Shown here: positions 1 to 8,952 of the stretch, in pieces | How the letters are laid out: the number at the start of each line of letters is the position of its first letter | How positions within the stretch are numbered: position 1 is the first letter of the stretch | Source of the DNA: Planktosalinus sp963975935 | Lineage (GTDB): Bacteria > Bacteroidota > Bacteroidia > Flavobacteriales > Flavobacteriaceae | Direction: 5' to 3' | Length of the DNA stretch: 64,000 bases | NCBI GenBank assembly: GCA_963975935.1 | Contig: CAXBIQ010000002.1 | Coordinates: 1-64,000 of the forward strand | Notes under the pieces: generated by a model | Databases searched by the model: none | Told to the model about the DNA's origin: nothing | Seen by the model: only the letters and a program-made list of their open reading frames with translations | Made by a program: the position numbers and the translations under genes

Positions 1-49
1 TTAGCGCAGATGGTACTGCCATCCCGGTGGGAGAGTATGTCGCCGCCTT
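1..49 (+). rRNA. rrf: 5S ribosomal RNA, 3' end (partial)
   Basis: The first bases hold the typical 3' half of a bacterial 5S rRNA: a GATGGTACTGCC arm, then GGTGGGAGAGTATGTCGCCGCC, the conserved closing segment. The 5' part lies before the window, so an rRNA operon on the plus strand (normally 16S-23S-5S) ends here. A hairpin plus T-run follows at once. The exact 3' nucleotide is uncertain by a few bases. Confidence 0.85.
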
Positions 50-54
50 CTTTT

Positions 55-88
55 AAAACCCTTCACAGAAATGTGAGGGGTTTTTTTA
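55..88 (+). terminator. rRNA operon terminator
   Basis: The stem CCCTTCACA / TGTGAGGGG with a short GAAA-like loop is followed by seven T residues. It sits directly behind the 5S rRNA, as expected for the end of an rRNA operon. Confidence 0.85.
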
Positions 89-157
89 TTTATATACTTT
101 TGAAAGTAAATAGGGCTCTGATAAATATTCTTTTATTTTTACACTTGATTTTAGAAC

Positions 158-784
158 ATGCGCACCCAAACAGAAAAAGAAGAGTTTTATAACTGGCTTA
201 CTCACGGCATCGGTTTTTTGCTGAGTATTCTGGGATTTATACTTTTGCTTATTTACGATGCAAATGAATCTTTTCAAAGTATTTTGAGTATCTGTCTCTA
301 TGGAGTCTCTCTGATCTTATTGTATTTTGCTTCTACTATTTACCATTTTGAAAAACGACCACGGCGTAAAGATACTTATCGGATCCTTGACCATATCAGT
401 ATTTATGTTTTGATAGCAGGAACGTATAGCCCTATTGTTTTAATCCTGCTCGAAGACAGCCTGGGCTGGGAACTTTTCTGGACCGTGTGGAGTATAGTAG
501 CCGTGGGAACTATATTAAAGCTCTTTTTTACCGGAAGGTTTGAAACGCTTTCGCTGTTGCTTTATCTCATTATGGGTTGGCTGATTGTATTTGACTTTCA
601 GGCATTGTATGAAAGAACAGATGCTTTAGGATTGACACTTCTGGCTTTGGGAGGCTTGTTTTATACGGTGGGGATCATTTTTTATGTGAGGCACCGTGTT
701 AAATTCTTCCATGTGGTCTGGCATATTTTTGTTTTACTGGGAAGCCTTTTTCACTATTTGTTTATATTCCTAAGGGTTATTTAA
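158..784 (+). CDS. Hemolysin III family (PAQR/YqfA-type) membrane protein
   Basis: This 208-residue protein has seven predicted hydrophobic segments. It carries the family hallmarks: a S-x-x-YH motif at the end of TM2 (STIYHFE), a DH-x-SIYVLIAGTYSP segment, and a C-terminal H-x-x-WHIFVLLGSLFHY motif. In the PAQR/HlyIII family these His, Asp and Ser residues form a membrane zinc site. The true activity of bacterial members is unclear, and hemolysis is mostly an inherited name. Length is normal for the family (about 205-220). It overlaps the convergent ZIP gene by 4 bp at its stop. It is the first gene after the rRNA terminator, with an AT-rich leader. Confidence 0.9.
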   Translation: MRTQTEKEEFYNWLTHGIGFLLSILGFILLLIYDANESFQSILSICLYGVSLILLYFASTIYHFEKRPRRKDTYRILDHISIYVLIAGTYSPIVLILLEDSLGWELFWTVWSIVAVGTILKLFFTGRFETLSLLLYLIMGWLIVFDFQALYERTDALGLTLLALGGLFYTVGIIFYVRHRVKFFHVVWHIFVLLGSLFHYLFIFLRVI

Positions 785-1449
785 AGCAAATAAGCCAGAA
801 ATGCAGCAAAAATGACGACCAACAATTTTGTCAGGTTAAACTTATGGCCCTCGCTGCTTTCAAATAAAATAGTTGTGGAGACATGCAGGAAGATTCCAAT
901 AACCACTGCAGTAATCTCAGCTGAATAATCAGTTAAAAATTGTAATTTATCTGCAGCCAAACTTCCTGCGGGAGTCATAAGGGCAAAAAGCGTTAGAAAA
1001 ATAAACGTTTGGTAGTTGGAATATTTTGCCTGTATAAAAAACAAGGTAAGTATAATAGCAATAGGGATTTTATGGATTACAATGCCCAAAACCAGATGGT
1101 CGTGTTCATGAATTGGCATTCCCTCCAAAAATGCATGAATACTAAGGCTTATAAAAAGCATCCAGGGGAATTTTTTATCGTGAGAATGAATGTGGACATG
1201 GCCGTGCTCAGCTCCTTTTGAGAAAAACTCCAGAAAAATCTGCAGGATAATTCCCGCCATTATAAAAATTCCAATATTATTAGTTTCTTCCCTATACACT
1301 TCAGGCAGTAATTCAAAGACTGTAAGCGCAAGTAAAAAGGCCCCACTAAAAGCCAGAAATAACTTTATACTGCCCGGCTTTTTAGGCTTAAAAAGCAACA
1401 CAAATACATAGCCAAGTATGATGGCTAAGATGGGTAAGATGTAATTCAT
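781..1449 (-). CDS. ZIP family divalent metal transporter
   Basis: This 222-residue polytopic membrane protein has a His-rich cytoplasmic loop (HGHVHIHSHDKK, about residues 82-93). TM4/TM5-type motifs with metal-ligand His and Glu follow: SIHAFLEGMP, then VLGIVIHKIPIA, then LHVSTTILFE. These match the ZIP signature (H-x-x-x-EG and H-K-x-P), so zinc or another divalent metal import is expected, though substrate cannot be read from sequence. Its ATG overlaps the TGA of the upstream methyltransferase (ATGA), so the two are probably translationally coupled. Confidence 0.88.
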   Translation of the reverse strand: MNYILPILAIILGYVFVLLFKPKKPGSIKLFLAFSGAFLLALTVFELLPEVYREETNNIGIFIMAGIILQIFLEFFSKGAEHGHVHIHSHDKKFPWMLFISLSIHAFLEGMPIHEHDHLVLGIVIHKIPIAIILTLFFIQAKYSNYQTFIFLTLFALMTPAGSLAADKLQFLTDYSAEITAVVIGIFLHVSTTILFESSEGHKFNLTKLLVVIFAAFLAYLL

Positions 1450-2180
1450 TTTTTAAAAATAAGGATTAATCTGTCAGATGTTTGTGGGTCAAAATGTTCA
1501 AGCCGGTAGTTTCCGAAACAATGAATACATTGTAAACCTGCTTTTTTTAAATATGTCTCAAAATCTTCAAGTCTTAATATTTTTACTCTTTCCGTAAAAT
1601 TAAATTCATCATTGACATCTTTGAATGAAATGTCTTTATAAATAAATCCGTCTTTTATGTAGCGATGAATTTGGAATTCTATTTTATCAACTGTTTTAAC
1701 TTCATGTTCCTGTAAATTCTCAATTACAAAATCCACATTCATAAAATCAATCACACCGATTCCTTCTTCTTTTAAGTTTGCTTTGATTGCTGCAATAGTC
1801 CTGAAGTTATCCTCTTCCTTAGCGAAATAACCAAAACTGGTAAACAGGTTAAAAACAGCATCAAAACTTTTGTGGAAAGGCCTGCACATATCGTGGACCT
1901 CAAAGTGCAGTTTTTCGTTCTCAAAGTCTTTGGCATATAAAATACTGGCGGGTGACAAGTCAATGCCGGTTACATCAAAGCCCAATTCATTGAGGGTAAT
2001 GGCGTGCCTCCCTTTTCCGCAGGCAAGATCCAGTATAGTATCGTTTTCTTTTAAACCTAAAAATGTAGTAAGCCTTTTCATAAAACTTGCTGCTTCTTTA
2101 TGATCCCTGTCGTGATACAATATGTGATAGTAAGGGGTGTCAAACCAGGAAGCAAACCAGTTTTCTGTTTCTTTTTGCAT
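1446..2180 (-). CDS. Class I SAM-dependent methyltransferase
   Basis: This 244-residue protein has SAM-binding motif I as ILDLACGKGRHAITL (about residues 47-61), followed by the acidic strand-2 end GIDLSPASI and a motif IV-like DAVFNLFTSFGYF. That is a complete class I (Rossmann) methyltransferase core. The substrate is not recognisable; small-molecule methyltransferases of this type are common. It is the first gene of a two-gene unit with the ZIP transporter and diverges from the RlmL-like gene across a 57-bp gap. Confidence 0.85.
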   Translation of the reverse strand: MQKETENWFASWFDTPYYHILYHDRDHKEAASFMKRLTTFLGLKENDTILDLACGKGRHAITLNELGFDVTGIDLSPASILYAKDFENEKLHFEVHDMCRPFHKSFDAVFNLFTSFGYFAKEEDNFRTIAAIKANLKEEGIGVIDFMNVDFVIENLQEHEVKTVDKIEFQIHRYIKDGFIYKDISFKDVNDEFNFTERVKILRLEDFETYLKKAGLQCIHCFGNYRLEHFDPQTSDRLILIFKK

Positions 2181-2209
2181 AGTGTTACTTTAACCGAGCT
2201 AAATTAATG

Positions 2210-2217
2210 TATTTTTG
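2210..2217 (+). promoter_or_regulatory. -7 box of rlmL-like gene
   Basis: TATTTTTG matches the Bacteroidetes -7 consensus TAnnTTTG and lies 20 bp before the ATG at 2238. No clear TTG -33 element is seen at the usual spacing. Confidence 0.6.
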
Positions 2218-2237
2218 CAGTATAGTGAAGAAGAACA

Positions 2238-3386
2238 ATGGAAAATAATTATAAAATGCTGGCCAAAACACTCTTTGGCTTTGAAGAACTTTTAGCGAAA
2301 GAATTAAAAGATTTAGGAGCACAGGACATTGTTTTAGGCACCCGTAATGTGTCATTTGTTGGCGATAAGGGCTTTATGTATAAAGCTAATTTGAGCCTGC
2401 GCACCGCTTTGAAAATTTTAAAACCCATTCAGGTTTTTAATGCAAGAACAGATCAGGACCTTTACCGTAATATTCAGAAAATCAATTGGCAGGATTATCT
2501 TGCACCGGGAGAGACTTTCGCCATTGACGCTACAATTTATTCAGATCACTTTACACATTCACAGTATGTTGTTCATAAAGTTAAGGATGGTATTGTTGAC
2601 CAGTTAAGAGATGTAAGGGGAGAACGCCCCACGATAGATACAGCACACCCTGATTTGCAGATCAACATTCACATCCAGGGAGACAAATGCACCCTCTCAC
2701 TTGATAGTTCCGGGGGTAGTTTACACCTCAGGGGGTATCGTACTTCAACAAATATTGCCCCTATTAACGAAGTGCTGGCCGCCGGGTTGCTTTTACATTC
2801 CGGATGGAAGGGCCAATGTGATTTTCTCGACCCCATGTGCGGCAGTGGGACTTTTTTGATTGAAGCAGCGATGATTGCCTGTAACATTCCACCAAACATC
2901 AACAGGAATGAGTTTGGTTTTCAACATTGGGCAGACTATGATGAAGAACTCTTTGAAGTAATTGAAAACTCATTGTTGAAACGCGTTAGAAACTTTGATT
3001 ACTCCATCTTTGGCTATGACAAAGCGCCTTCTGCAATAGCTAAAGCAAAAGAAAATATCAAAAATGCCAATCTTGAAGAGTTTATAAAAGTAAAGCAGGA
3101 AGATTTCTTTAAAACCGAAAAAGAGAGCCAGGGGCCGTTGCATATTGTTTTCAACCCGCCCTATGACGAACGACTGAGTATTGATATGGAAGATTTTTAC
3201 AGTTCTATAGGCAACACGTTAAAGCGGGGGTATCCAAACTCCAATGCCTGGTTTATAACCGCAAATCTTGAAGCCCTGAAGTATGTGGGACTGCGGCCTT
3301 CACGAAAAATAAAAACCTTCAATGGCAAACTGGAAGCTCGTTTTGTAAAATATGAACTGTATGAAGGGACACGCCGAAGAGGGTAG
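2238..3386 (+). CDS. rlmL: THUMP-domain 23S rRNA guanine-N2 methyltransferase (RlmL N-terminal half type)
   Basis: This 382-residue protein has an N-terminal ferredoxin-like/THUMP part (about residues 1-155), then a Rossmann methyltransferase with DFLDPMCGSGTFLIEAA (SAM motif I) and the N6/N2-guanine catalytic motif VFNPPYDERL (NPPY). Family knowledge points to methylation of G2445 in 23S rRNA. E. coli RlmL is about twice as long because it is fused to RlmK; this one is the usual short Bacteroidetes form. It is monocistronic on the plus strand and convergent with the DUF6048 gene. The start is supported by a -7 box 20 bp upstream. Confidence 0.88.
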   Translation: MENNYKMLAKTLFGFEELLAKELKDLGAQDIVLGTRNVSFVGDKGFMYKANLSLRTALKILKPIQVFNARTDQDLYRNIQKINWQDYLAPGETFAIDATIYSDHFTHSQYVVHKVKDGIVDQLRDVRGERPTIDTAHPDLQINIHIQGDKCTLSLDSSGGSLHLRGYRTSTNIAPINEVLAAGLLLHSGWKGQCDFLDPMCGSGTFLIEAAMIACNIPPNINRNEFGFQHWADYDEELFEVIENSLLKRVRNFDYSIFGYDKAPSAIAKAKENIKNANLEEFIKVKQEDFFKTEKESQGPLHIVFNPPYDERLSIDMEDFYSSIGNTLKRGYPNSNAWFITANLEALKYVGLRPSRKIKTFNGKLEARFVKYELYEGTRRRG

Positions 3387-3402
3387 AAGAGTTCCTTGTT
3401 TT

Positions 3403-4113
3403 TTATTTCTTAACAATAGGAATCAAATAACTGATACCATACCCAAAACCGGCACCAAACTGACTGTTTAAATACGTCCTGCCAAAACCGGGAATATACA
3501 GGTTGTCAAAATTTTCAGGTTTTGTCTCGCTGATCCTGTTTTTGAGCTGTAAATTTAAAGAGAGGTACAGATTGTTTAAGATTTCTGTTTTCACACCAAC
3601 GATTATTTCAAGCCACTGCACGTTTAAGTCACTGAAAAGAGTGGGTTCAGTATTTATATTGGGAGGAAAAAAAGGGGTTTGGGTAGCAATACTGTAAGCA
3701 ATCAATTCCTGTTCAAAAGAGGAGATGCCATACCGCAATCCGCCAAAAATCATATTGTTTAGGCCTGCCCAGTTGTTATGGGCGTTGTAATCAAAACCAA
3801 TTTTTATATAACTCCCGCTGCCTCTTGAAGTCAGGTTGTCATCAAAGGTGGTTTTTTCTTCCATACCCAGCTCAACGGCTGCGTAGTAATCCTTATAAAC
3901 CCTGTAATCACCCATTATTTCAAAACCGCTGTAGTTGTCATCCAATAAAGTGCGCGCAGGCTTTGAGAGGTCAACTCCCAGACGTAATCCAAATTTTTCT
4001 TTGTGATCAATGGTGTCCAAAAGGATTACTCCGGAAGTTTCATCAGTTTCCTGAGAAAGAGAAACCTGAGCAAACGCAAAAAAACTAATGAAAAATATTA
4101 AGATGTGGCGCAT
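3403..4113 (-). CDS. DUF6048-like outer-membrane protein
   Basis: This 236-residue protein has a cleavable signal peptide (MRHILIFFISFFAFAQVSLSQ). The mature chain has alternating polar and aromatic strands (for example GFEIMGDYRVYKDYYAAVELG and GSGSYIKIGFDYN) and ends in hydrophobic residues, which suggests a small beta-barrel. It sits third behind rlmD and a DUF6452 lipoprotein, overlapping the latter by 29 bp. I recall this gene order as conserved in Flavobacteriaceae, where the protein is catalogued as DUF6048. Function is unknown. Confidence 0.75.
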   Translation of the reverse strand: MRHILIFFISFFAFAQVSLSQETDETSGVILLDTIDHKEKFGLRLGVDLSKPARTLLDDNYSGFEIMGDYRVYKDYYAAVELGMEEKTTFDDNLTSRGSGSYIKIGFDYNAHNNWAGLNNMIFGGLRYGISSFEQELIAYSIATQTPFFPPNINTEPTLFSDLNVQWLEIIVGVKTEILNNLYLSLNLQLKNRISETKPENFDNLYIPGFGRTYLNSQFGAGFGYGISYLIPIVKK

Positions 4114-4576
4114 TTTGGTTTCTTATGTTTACAGTGTCATTAATCAGTTCTATGCTTTCAATCCAGCTCTGTGAAGTGGGATTGGCCTGTGAATAATCCA
4201 GGTTTTCAAAGTTTGTCCGAAATGCACATGCCCTGTTAATAAATTCGTCCTTTCGGTCATAAGAGAAGGAAATCACATCTGCATCGGGAATGCTGTCATT
4301 GGCGTTGGCAAAAAAAACATATTCAGTCAAATCCACACGCGTATCCAGCGGAATGGCTATGGAGTCAGTACTTTGAGGTTCAAACAGAGCAATAGAATCA
4401 CTTGTTCTCACAACTGTAAAAGCCGGCGCAGCCTTAAGTAATTGTGGGTTGTCAGCATTGTAAAAACGGATAATCAACAAAGGTGTCTTGGGTGTTTCTG
4501 TTGGGCATAAATCGTCACGCGAACAACCCAGCAACAGGAATAAAGCCCCTAATGAAAAGAAAATTCTTTTGTTCAT
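4085..4576 (-). CDS. DUF6452-like lipoprotein
   Basis: This 163-residue protein has a lipoprotein signal: Lys-Arg N-terminus, hydrophobic core and lipobox LLLGC at about residues 14-18, so it is expected to be lipidated at the outer membrane. The rest has no motif I can name except a cysteine pair early in the mature chain (DDLCPTET) and one later (NRACAF). It starts inside the rlmD stop codon (ATGA overlap) and overlaps the DUF6048 gene. The family assignment rests on this conserved neighbourhood and is tentative; function is unknown. Confidence 0.75.
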   Translation of the reverse strand: MNKRIFFSLGALFLLLGCSRDDLCPTETPKTPLLIIRFYNADNPQLLKAAPAFTVVRTSDSIALFEPQSTDSIAIPLDTRVDLTEYVFFANANDSIPDADVISFSYDRKDEFINRACAFRTNFENLDYSQANPTSQSWIESIELINDTVNIRNQNAPHLNIFH

Positions 4577-5991
4577 TTGTTTCGTTTTTCCAAAAGTACA
4601 ACATTTTCTACGTGATGTGTTTGCGGAAACATATCAACTGCCCGGGTTTTTATCACGGAATACATTTCATCCATCATCGCTAAATCTCTTGCCTGGGTCG
4701 CACTGTTACAGCTTACATACACTATTTTATCAGGTGCCACATCCAGTATTTGCTGTACTACATCCTTATGCATCCCGTCACGTGGAGGATCAGTGATGAT
4801 GACATCAGGAACTCCATTTTGGTTTATGAATTCTTGAGTAAACACTTTTTTCATATCGCCCACAAAGAATTCAACGTTTTCTATCCCGTTTAATTGCGCG
4901 TTTTGTTTTGCAGCTGTAATGGCATCGGGAACTGATTCCACACCCACTACTTTTTTGGCTTGTTTGGCTACAAACTGGGCAATGGTGCCTGTGCCGGTAT
5001 AGAGGTCATAGACCAGTTCATTTCCGGTTAAACCGGCGAAATCACGGGTGATTTTATACAATTCATACGCTTGTTCAGAATTGGTCTGGTAGAAGGATTT
5101 TGCATTTATTTTAAACTTCAGGCCTTCCATCTCTTCAAAAATATGGTCATTTCCCTTGTAGCAAATAATATCCTGATCATATAGGGTGTCATTTCCTTTG
5201 GAATTGATGACATAGAGGAGGGAAGTAACCTCAGGGAATTGCTCTCCAATAAAATCGAGCAGTAATTCTCTGTCTGCTTTATTTTCCTCAAAAAACTGAA
5301 CCAGTACCATAATTTCACCGGTGGTACTGGTCCGGATCATCAGGGTGCGTAAAAACCCTTCCTGATTTCGGGTGTTGAAAAAGGCAAGGTTATTTTTTAC
5401 GGCAAAGTCTCTCACCGCAAGACGTATGGTGTTTGAAGGCTCTGCCTGAAGGTGGCATTCTTTCAAGTCCAGTATTTTATCCCACATCCCGGGAATGTGA
5501 AAACCCAGGGCGTTTTTGTCTGTGATTTCTATATCGCTGTTGATTTCATCCTGCGTTAACCATCTGCTGTCTGAAAAGGAAAATTCCATTTTGTTGCGGT
5601 AGTAGTATTGCTTTTCAGAACCCAGAATAGGGGTGATTTCAGGGAGTTCCACTTTGCCGATGCGTCTCAGGTTGTTTTCCACCTCTTTTTGTTTGAAAAA
5701 AAGCTGGTCCTCATACTTCATATTCTGCCATTTGCATCCGCCGCAAACCCCAAAGTGAATGCACCGCGGCTCTGTTCTTCTCTCTGAGAGTTCGTGAAAA
5801 GCGATGGCTTCTCCTTCATAATAAGCACTTCTTTTCTTGGTGGTCTGCACATCCACCACATCACCGGGGATAGCGTTTCCAAGGAAAATCACTTTACCGT
5901 CAGGAGCTTTTGCGATGCTTTTTCCTTTTGCACCGGCGTCAATGACTTCTATATTTTCAAAAACCTGTCTTTTGTTCTTTTTTCTTGCCAT
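4573..5991 (-). CDS. rlmD: 23S rRNA (uracil-1939-C5)-methyltransferase RlmD
   Basis: This 472-residue protein has an N-terminal TRAM RNA-binding domain (about residues 8-65) and a [4Fe-4S] cluster loop CIHFGVCGGCKWQNM with a further Cys in LKECHLQ. The C-terminal SAM domain has VYDLYTGTGTIAQF and the catalytic motif VYVSCNSATQARDL with its nucleophile Cys; the DPPRDGMH motif precedes it. All residues needed for RumA/TrmA-type m5U formation are present. It leads an operon with two exported proteins of unknown role. The start is only 4 bp after a -7 box, so the mRNA may be nearly leaderless. Confidence 0.93.
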   Translation of the reverse strand: MARKKNKRQVFENIEVIDAGAKGKSIAKAPDGKVIFLGNAIPGDVVDVQTTKKRSAYYEGEAIAFHELSERRTEPRCIHFGVCGGCKWQNMKYEDQLFFKQKEVENNLRRIGKVELPEITPILGSEKQYYYRNKMEFSFSDSRWLTQDEINSDIEITDKNALGFHIPGMWDKILDLKECHLQAEPSNTIRLAVRDFAVKNNLAFFNTRNQEGFLRTLMIRTSTTGEIMVLVQFFEENKADRELLLDFIGEQFPEVTSLLYVINSKGNDTLYDQDIICYKGNDHIFEEMEGLKFKINAKSFYQTNSEQAYELYKITRDFAGLTGNELVYDLYTGTGTIAQFVAKQAKKVVGVESVPDAITAAKQNAQLNGIENVEFFVGDMKKVFTQEFINQNGVPDVIITDPPRDGMHKDVVQQILDVAPDKIVYVSCNSATQARDLAMMDEMYSVIKTRAVDMFPQTHHVENVVLLEKRNK

Positions 5992-5995
5992 AGGG

Positions 5996-6003
5996 CAAAA
6001 ATA
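5996..6003 (-). promoter_or_regulatory. -7 box of rlmD
   Basis: On the minus strand TATTTTTG ends 4 bp before the rlmD ATG (5991). This places the likely transcription start at or next to the start codon. Confidence 0.55.
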
Positions 6004-6052
6004 AGGCTTTGACTTAGATTTTCACTTTATTTCAACACCAATTTCATCACCT

Positions 6053-7504
6053 CTAGAAAAAAACAAAAGTGAGCAGCAACGTCCATAGAATAATAATAAC
6101 AGGGCCGGTGATGCCTATAAAAAATCCGGCAAGCCTGAACTCTGACTGTTCCACAAGCCCCGTGCTGTAAACAATGGCATTGGGAGGTGTGGAAACCGGA
6201 AGGAGCAGGGCACAGGACGCACTAAGCCCTATGACCATCGTAAATAAAACAGGGTTCACATTGCCATAGATGCTTATTAACGAAATCGCCACAGGCACCA
6301 GAATGGTGGTTGCTGCAGTATTGCTCATAAAATTGGACAAAACCACTGTCAGCAAACTAAATAATACAAGGAGGATGTAAACATTAAAATCAAAAACACT
6401 GATTTTTGATATAAAGTAGAGCGCCAGTTCCTGTTCCTGAATCGCTATACCCAACGCCAGTCCTCCGGCAACAAGCATCAGGGTGTCCCAGGGAAGCTTT
6501 CTCACATCATCTGCGTCAATGATGCCCATCATCGTCAAAGCGACTATGGGAATCCCCGAAACTGCAGCCACCGGAATGCCTGTCCACTGAGAGGTAAGCC
6601 ATAAAAAAACAGTGATGAGTAAAACAAAAAATACAATGCGTTTTTGCTGCTTTTCTTCCTTTTTTTGATCTTTTTTACGTTCGAGATCTTTTATAAAATC
6701 TGTGGATAACCTCAGTTCACCCAGCTTGTATTTGTTCAATAAAAGCTTCCAGGTCAAAAAGGTGAGGAGCAATGCCACAGGCACACCCACACTCATCCAC
6801 TGCAGAAAACTTATTTTTATTCCAATGGCTTCCAGTGCACCCACGGCAATGGCATTGGGCGCAGAGCCAATAATGGTTCCCATCCCGCCAATGGCAGCAG
6901 CTGTCGGGATCCCTAATAGAAAAGCCTTTTGCAGGGCTTTGTTGTCAATTTTGGAAAAGAGGGGCGTGACTGTTGCCAGCATCATTGCGGTCGTGGCCGT
7001 ATTGCTCATCACCATCGATAAAATGGCCGTGACAAACATCAATCCCAAAATGATGTATTTGGCTTTGTCACCAAACCGTGGCGCGGTAATGATGAGCAGT
7101 CTGATGTCCAGTCGGGTTTTCCGCATACCTTCAGCGAGGAAAAAACCACCGAGAAATAACCAGATAACCCCGTCTGACCAGGTCTGAACATATTGTTGAA
7201 CGTCCATAGTGCCCTCCCGGCCCATAAAAAAGATGAGATACCCCACAATAAAAATCCCCACGGCAAAGGGCGGAATCGCTTCGGTAAACCACAACAGCAT
7301 TGAAAAGAACAACAAAAAGAGAACAATGTGTTGTGTCCTGACAAATGTATCATCCCCAAGAAAAAAGGTCAATCCGGCGGCAATGGCAATGCACATTAAA
7401 AACATCCCTACTTTTGTATTTCGGGCATAGATAAACGGGTATTTTGCAATTTTCTTTAACGAGTAGCCTCTGGAATCAGACATAAGAATGGGATTTAACT
7501 CCAA
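6053..7504 (-). CDS. SLC13/DASS family sodium:anion symporter
   Basis: This 483-residue protein has about 11-12 membrane segments. The two SNT signature motifs of the DASS family are present: MVMSNTATTAMMLA near residue 165 and VLSNFMSNTAATTILV near residue 400. Two inverted-repeat G-rich re-entrant loops (AAAIGGMGTIIGSAPNAIAVG and VSTPPNAIVYSTG) accompany them. Members import dicarboxylates, sulfate or phosphate with sodium; the substrate cannot be decided here. A charged cytoplasmic linker (KDLERKKDQKKEEKQQKR) divides the two halves. It diverges from rocD and appears monocistronic. Confidence 0.9.
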   Translation of the reverse strand: MELNPILMSDSRGYSLKKIAKYPFIYARNTKVGMFLMCIAIAAGLTFFLGDDTFVRTQHIVLFLLFFSMLLWFTEAIPPFAVGIFIVGYLIFFMGREGTMDVQQYVQTWSDGVIWLFLGGFFLAEGMRKTRLDIRLLIITAPRFGDKAKYIILGLMFVTAILSMVMSNTATTAMMLATVTPLFSKIDNKALQKAFLLGIPTAAAIGGMGTIIGSAPNAIAVGALEAIGIKISFLQWMSVGVPVALLLTFLTWKLLLNKYKLGELRLSTDFIKDLERKKDQKKEEKQQKRIVFFVLLITVFLWLTSQWTGIPVAAVSGIPIVALTMMGIIDADDVRKLPWDTLMLVAGGLALGIAIQEQELALYFISKISVFDFNVYILLVLFSLLTVVLSNFMSNTAATTILVPVAISLISIYGNVNPVLFTMVIGLSASCALLLPVSTPPNAIVYSTGLVEQSEFRLAGFFIGITGPVIIILWTLLLTFVFF

Positions 7505-7583
7505 AAATAATCTTTTCGCGAAAGCTTAAAAATGACATTGCGCAATATTTTGAGTTTCTTTATAGATTTCACAAGATTATAGC

Positions 7584-7591
7584 TATTTTTG
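7584..7591 (+). promoter_or_regulatory. -7 box upstream of rocD
   Basis: TATTTTTG lies about 77 bp upstream of the rocD ATG, in the 164-bp divergent gap shared with the SLC13 gene. No TTG is seen at the normal -33 spacing. The gap also has a TTTTCGCGAAAGC near-palindrome at 7513-7525. Confidence 0.5.
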
Positions 7592-7668
7592 TGTTCCAAG
7601 GATGATTTCTCTCCACTCAATCAAGCCAAGTAGGAATTACTTTTATTAAACAGTTAAAAATTTTATCT

Positions 7669-8949
7669 ATGCTTACTTTAGACAAAATCACATCACAACA
7701 GGCCATTGATTTAGAAGATAAACATGGCGCCCACAACTATCACCCGCTTCCTGTAGTTCTAAGCAAGGGAGAAGGTGTGTACGTCTGGGATGTAGAAGGA
7801 AAAAAATATTATGATTTTCTCTCGGCTTACTCGGCTGTAAATCAAGGGCATTGTCACCCTAAAATTGTAAATGCAATGTCCAGTCAAGCGAAAACGCTTA
7901 CACTTACCTCAAGAGCATTTCACAATGATATGCTTGGGAAATTTGAAAAATACATCACAGAGTATTTTAACTTTGACAAGGTTTTACCCATGAATACCGG
8001 TGCCGAAGCCGTTGAAACAGCTATAAAAATCGCCAGAAAATGGGCTTATGAAGTAAAAGGTGTAGACGAGAGGGAAGCACAAATCATCGTTGCAGATAAT
8101 AATTTTCACGGAAGGACCACCACAGTGATTTCGTTTTCAAATGATGAAAATGCCCGAAAGAACTTCGGACCCTTTACACCCGGATTTATAAAAATACCCT
8201 ATGATGATATCGATGCATTGGAAAATGCCATAAAGAATACTGAGAATGTGGCCGGTTTCCTCATTGAGCCTATTCAGGGGGAAGCAGGTGTTTACACTCC
8301 GGCAGATGATTATATGAGCAAAGCAAAAGCCTTGTGCAACAAACACAACGTGCTTTTTATGGCTGATGAAATCCAGACAGGAATTGCACGCACAGGATCA
8401 TTACTTGCCGTTTGCGGAAATTGTAACTGTCAAGGACATTGCGAAAGACAAGGAACTTACAGCCGCCCTGATATTTTGATTCTTGGGAAAGCCCTTTCCG
8501 GAGGTGCTTATCCGGTGTCGGCAGTGTTGGCAGACAATGCCATTATGAATGTGATCAAACCGGGACAGCACGGTTCCACGTTTGGGGGTAACCCCGTGGC
8601 CGCTGCTGTAGGTATGGCAGCACTGGAAGTAGTGAGGGAAGAAAACCTGGCACAAAACTCCAGGGTTCTGGGTGAACTCTTCAGAAGCGAGCTGAACAAG
8701 TATATTGAAGGAAGTTCAATCGTAAAACTGGTGAGGGGGCGCGGACTTTTGAACGCTATCGTCATCAACGATACTGAAGACAGCTCCACGGCCTGGGATA
8801 TTTGTATTGCATTGCGTGACAACGGACTGCTGGCAAAACCCACTCACGGGAATATCATCAGGTTTGCACCGCCGCTGGTTATGAATGAAGAACAGTTGCG
8901 GGAGTGTGTAACGATAATAACAAACACCTTAAAAGAATTTGAAAAATAA
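7669..8949 (+). CDS. rocD: Ornithine--oxo-acid transaminase
   Basis: This 426-residue fold-type I class III aminotransferase converts ornithine and 2-oxoglutarate to glutamate semialdehyde and glutamate. Visible marks are NTGAEAVETAIKIAR (PLP phosphate cup), FLIEPIQGEAGV, MADEIQTGIARTG and the PLP lysine in LILGKALSGG (K274). HGSTFGGNPVAAA is the partner-subunit loop. Identity as ornithine aminotransferase rests on overall similarity. Unlike classical family members, it has a cysteine cluster C-x2-C-x-C-x3-C at residues 249-258, just before the PLP-lysine region. It is a single gene with its own terminator. Confidence 0.9.
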   Translation: MLTLDKITSQQAIDLEDKHGAHNYHPLPVVLSKGEGVYVWDVEGKKYYDFLSAYSAVNQGHCHPKIVNAMSSQAKTLTLTSRAFHNDMLGKFEKYITEYFNFDKVLPMNTGAEAVETAIKIARKWAYEVKGVDEREAQIIVADNNFHGRTTTVISFSNDENARKNFGPFTPGFIKIPYDDIDALENAIKNTENVAGFLIEPIQGEAGVYTPADDYMSKAKALCNKHNVLFMADEIQTGIARTGSLLAVCGNCNCQGHCERQGTYSRPDILILGKALSGGAYPVSAVLADNAIMNVIKPGQHGSTFGGNPVAAAVGMAALEVVREENLAQNSRVLGELFRSELNKYIEGSSIVKLVRGRGLLNAIVINDTEDSSTAWDICIALRDNGLLAKPTHGNIIRFAPPLVMNEEQLRECVTIITNTLKEFEK

Positions 8950-8952
8950 ATA

